From NCBI GenBank assembly GCA_938046495.1, contig CALIXG010000061.1, forward strand, positions 1 through 20,948: a stretch of DNA of 20,948 bases. Direction: 5' to 3'. The first letter of the stretch is position 1. Each line of letters begins with the position of its first letter. Source of the DNA: an uncultured Candidatus Saccharibacteria bacterium (GTDB lineage: Bacteria; Patescibacteriota; Saccharimonadia; Saccharimonadales; Saccharimonadaceae). The notes beneath the pieces were generated by a model. That model was not told the DNA's origin and did no database searches. It worked only from the letters and a program-made list of their open reading frames with translations. Below, piece after piece: positions 20,915-20,948 of the stretch. The translations under genes and the position numbers were made by a program.

Positions 20915-20948
20915 ACGCTTGCAAAAAAAATATGAAAGTGCTACCCTA
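20898..20948 (+). CDS. Possible start of a further gene, cut by the window edge
   Basis: An ATG at 20898 opens 17 codons that run to the edge without a stop, starting MKIIVKRLQKKYE. It overlaps the preceding GT2 gene by 17 bases in another frame and has no ribosome site. It could be a translationally coupled next gene or the displaced continuation of the GT2 protein. Too short to identify. Confidence 0.25.
   Translation, partial: MKIIVKRLQKKYESATL

Noticed and set aside
1..20948. Reassigned UGA codon, CRISPR array, tRNA or rRNA genes, transposase
   Set aside because: All large frames read normally with UGA as stop, and intergenic gaps are too short and show no direct-repeat array, cloverleaf or transposase motif.

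Overview
The window looks like a piece of the chromosome of an AT-rich bacterium with short intergenic gaps. My best guess is Candidatus Saccharibacteria (TM7) or a close relative in the Patescibacteria/CPR. This rests on gene content and protein style and is inference, because no rRNA or other marker is present. TAA, TAG and TGA all end genes here and every long frame reads through with the standard bacterial code, which argues against the UGA-recoding CPR lineages.

Layout. Positions 19-4455 (minus) are a three-gene surface-polysaccharide operon: an initiating phosphoglycosyltransferase, a GT4 glycosyltransferase and an O-antigen-ligase/polymerase-like membrane protein. Positions 4559-7166 (minus) hold glmS and an unrecognised helical protein. 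Positions 7283-8632 (plus) hold a histidine phosphatase and a low-complexity protein with a small C-terminal helical domain. Positions 8766-10648 (minus) are groES-groEL under a promoter built into a CIRCE (HrcA) operator. Opposite it, 10763-12079 (plus) is a MurE-like ligase with a shortened N-terminus. Facing that gene, 12122-12859 (minus) is a Mur-ligase relative that has lost its C-terminal domain and key residues. A membrane protein follows at 12934-13713 (minus). Positions 13815-15430 (minus) are a Wzm/Wzt-type ABC exporter, divergent from a GT2 gene (15487-16440, plus). Positions 16443-20121 (minus) are a four-gene operon of GT4, GT2, galE and an isoprenylcysteine-methyltransferase-like membrane protein, divergent from another GT2 (20168-20914, plus). 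A possible further gene starts at the right edge.

How they fit together. GlmS supplies glucosamine-6-phosphate for UDP-GlcNAc and GalE supplies UDP-galactose. The phosphoglycosyltransferase starts a lipid-linked glycan, the five GT2/GT4 enzymes extend it, the ABC exporter moves glycan across the membrane, and the Wzy_C-type protein polymerises or transfers it. The Mur proteins point to peptidoglycan precursor work. The window is therefore mostly cell-surface assembly with a chaperonin operon in the middle.

Most notable. (1) Many genes have an extended -10 (TGnTATAAT-like) placed so that transcription should begin at or within a few bases of the start codon, the signature of leaderless mRNAs; SD-preceded genes occur beside them. 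(2) Two divergent promoter pairs overlap so closely that they should exclude each other. (3) CIRCE also reaches the -35 region of the MurE-like gene. (4) The Mur-ligase relative has the architecture of a pseudoenzyme. (5) A long inverted-repeat element lies at 8633-8719.
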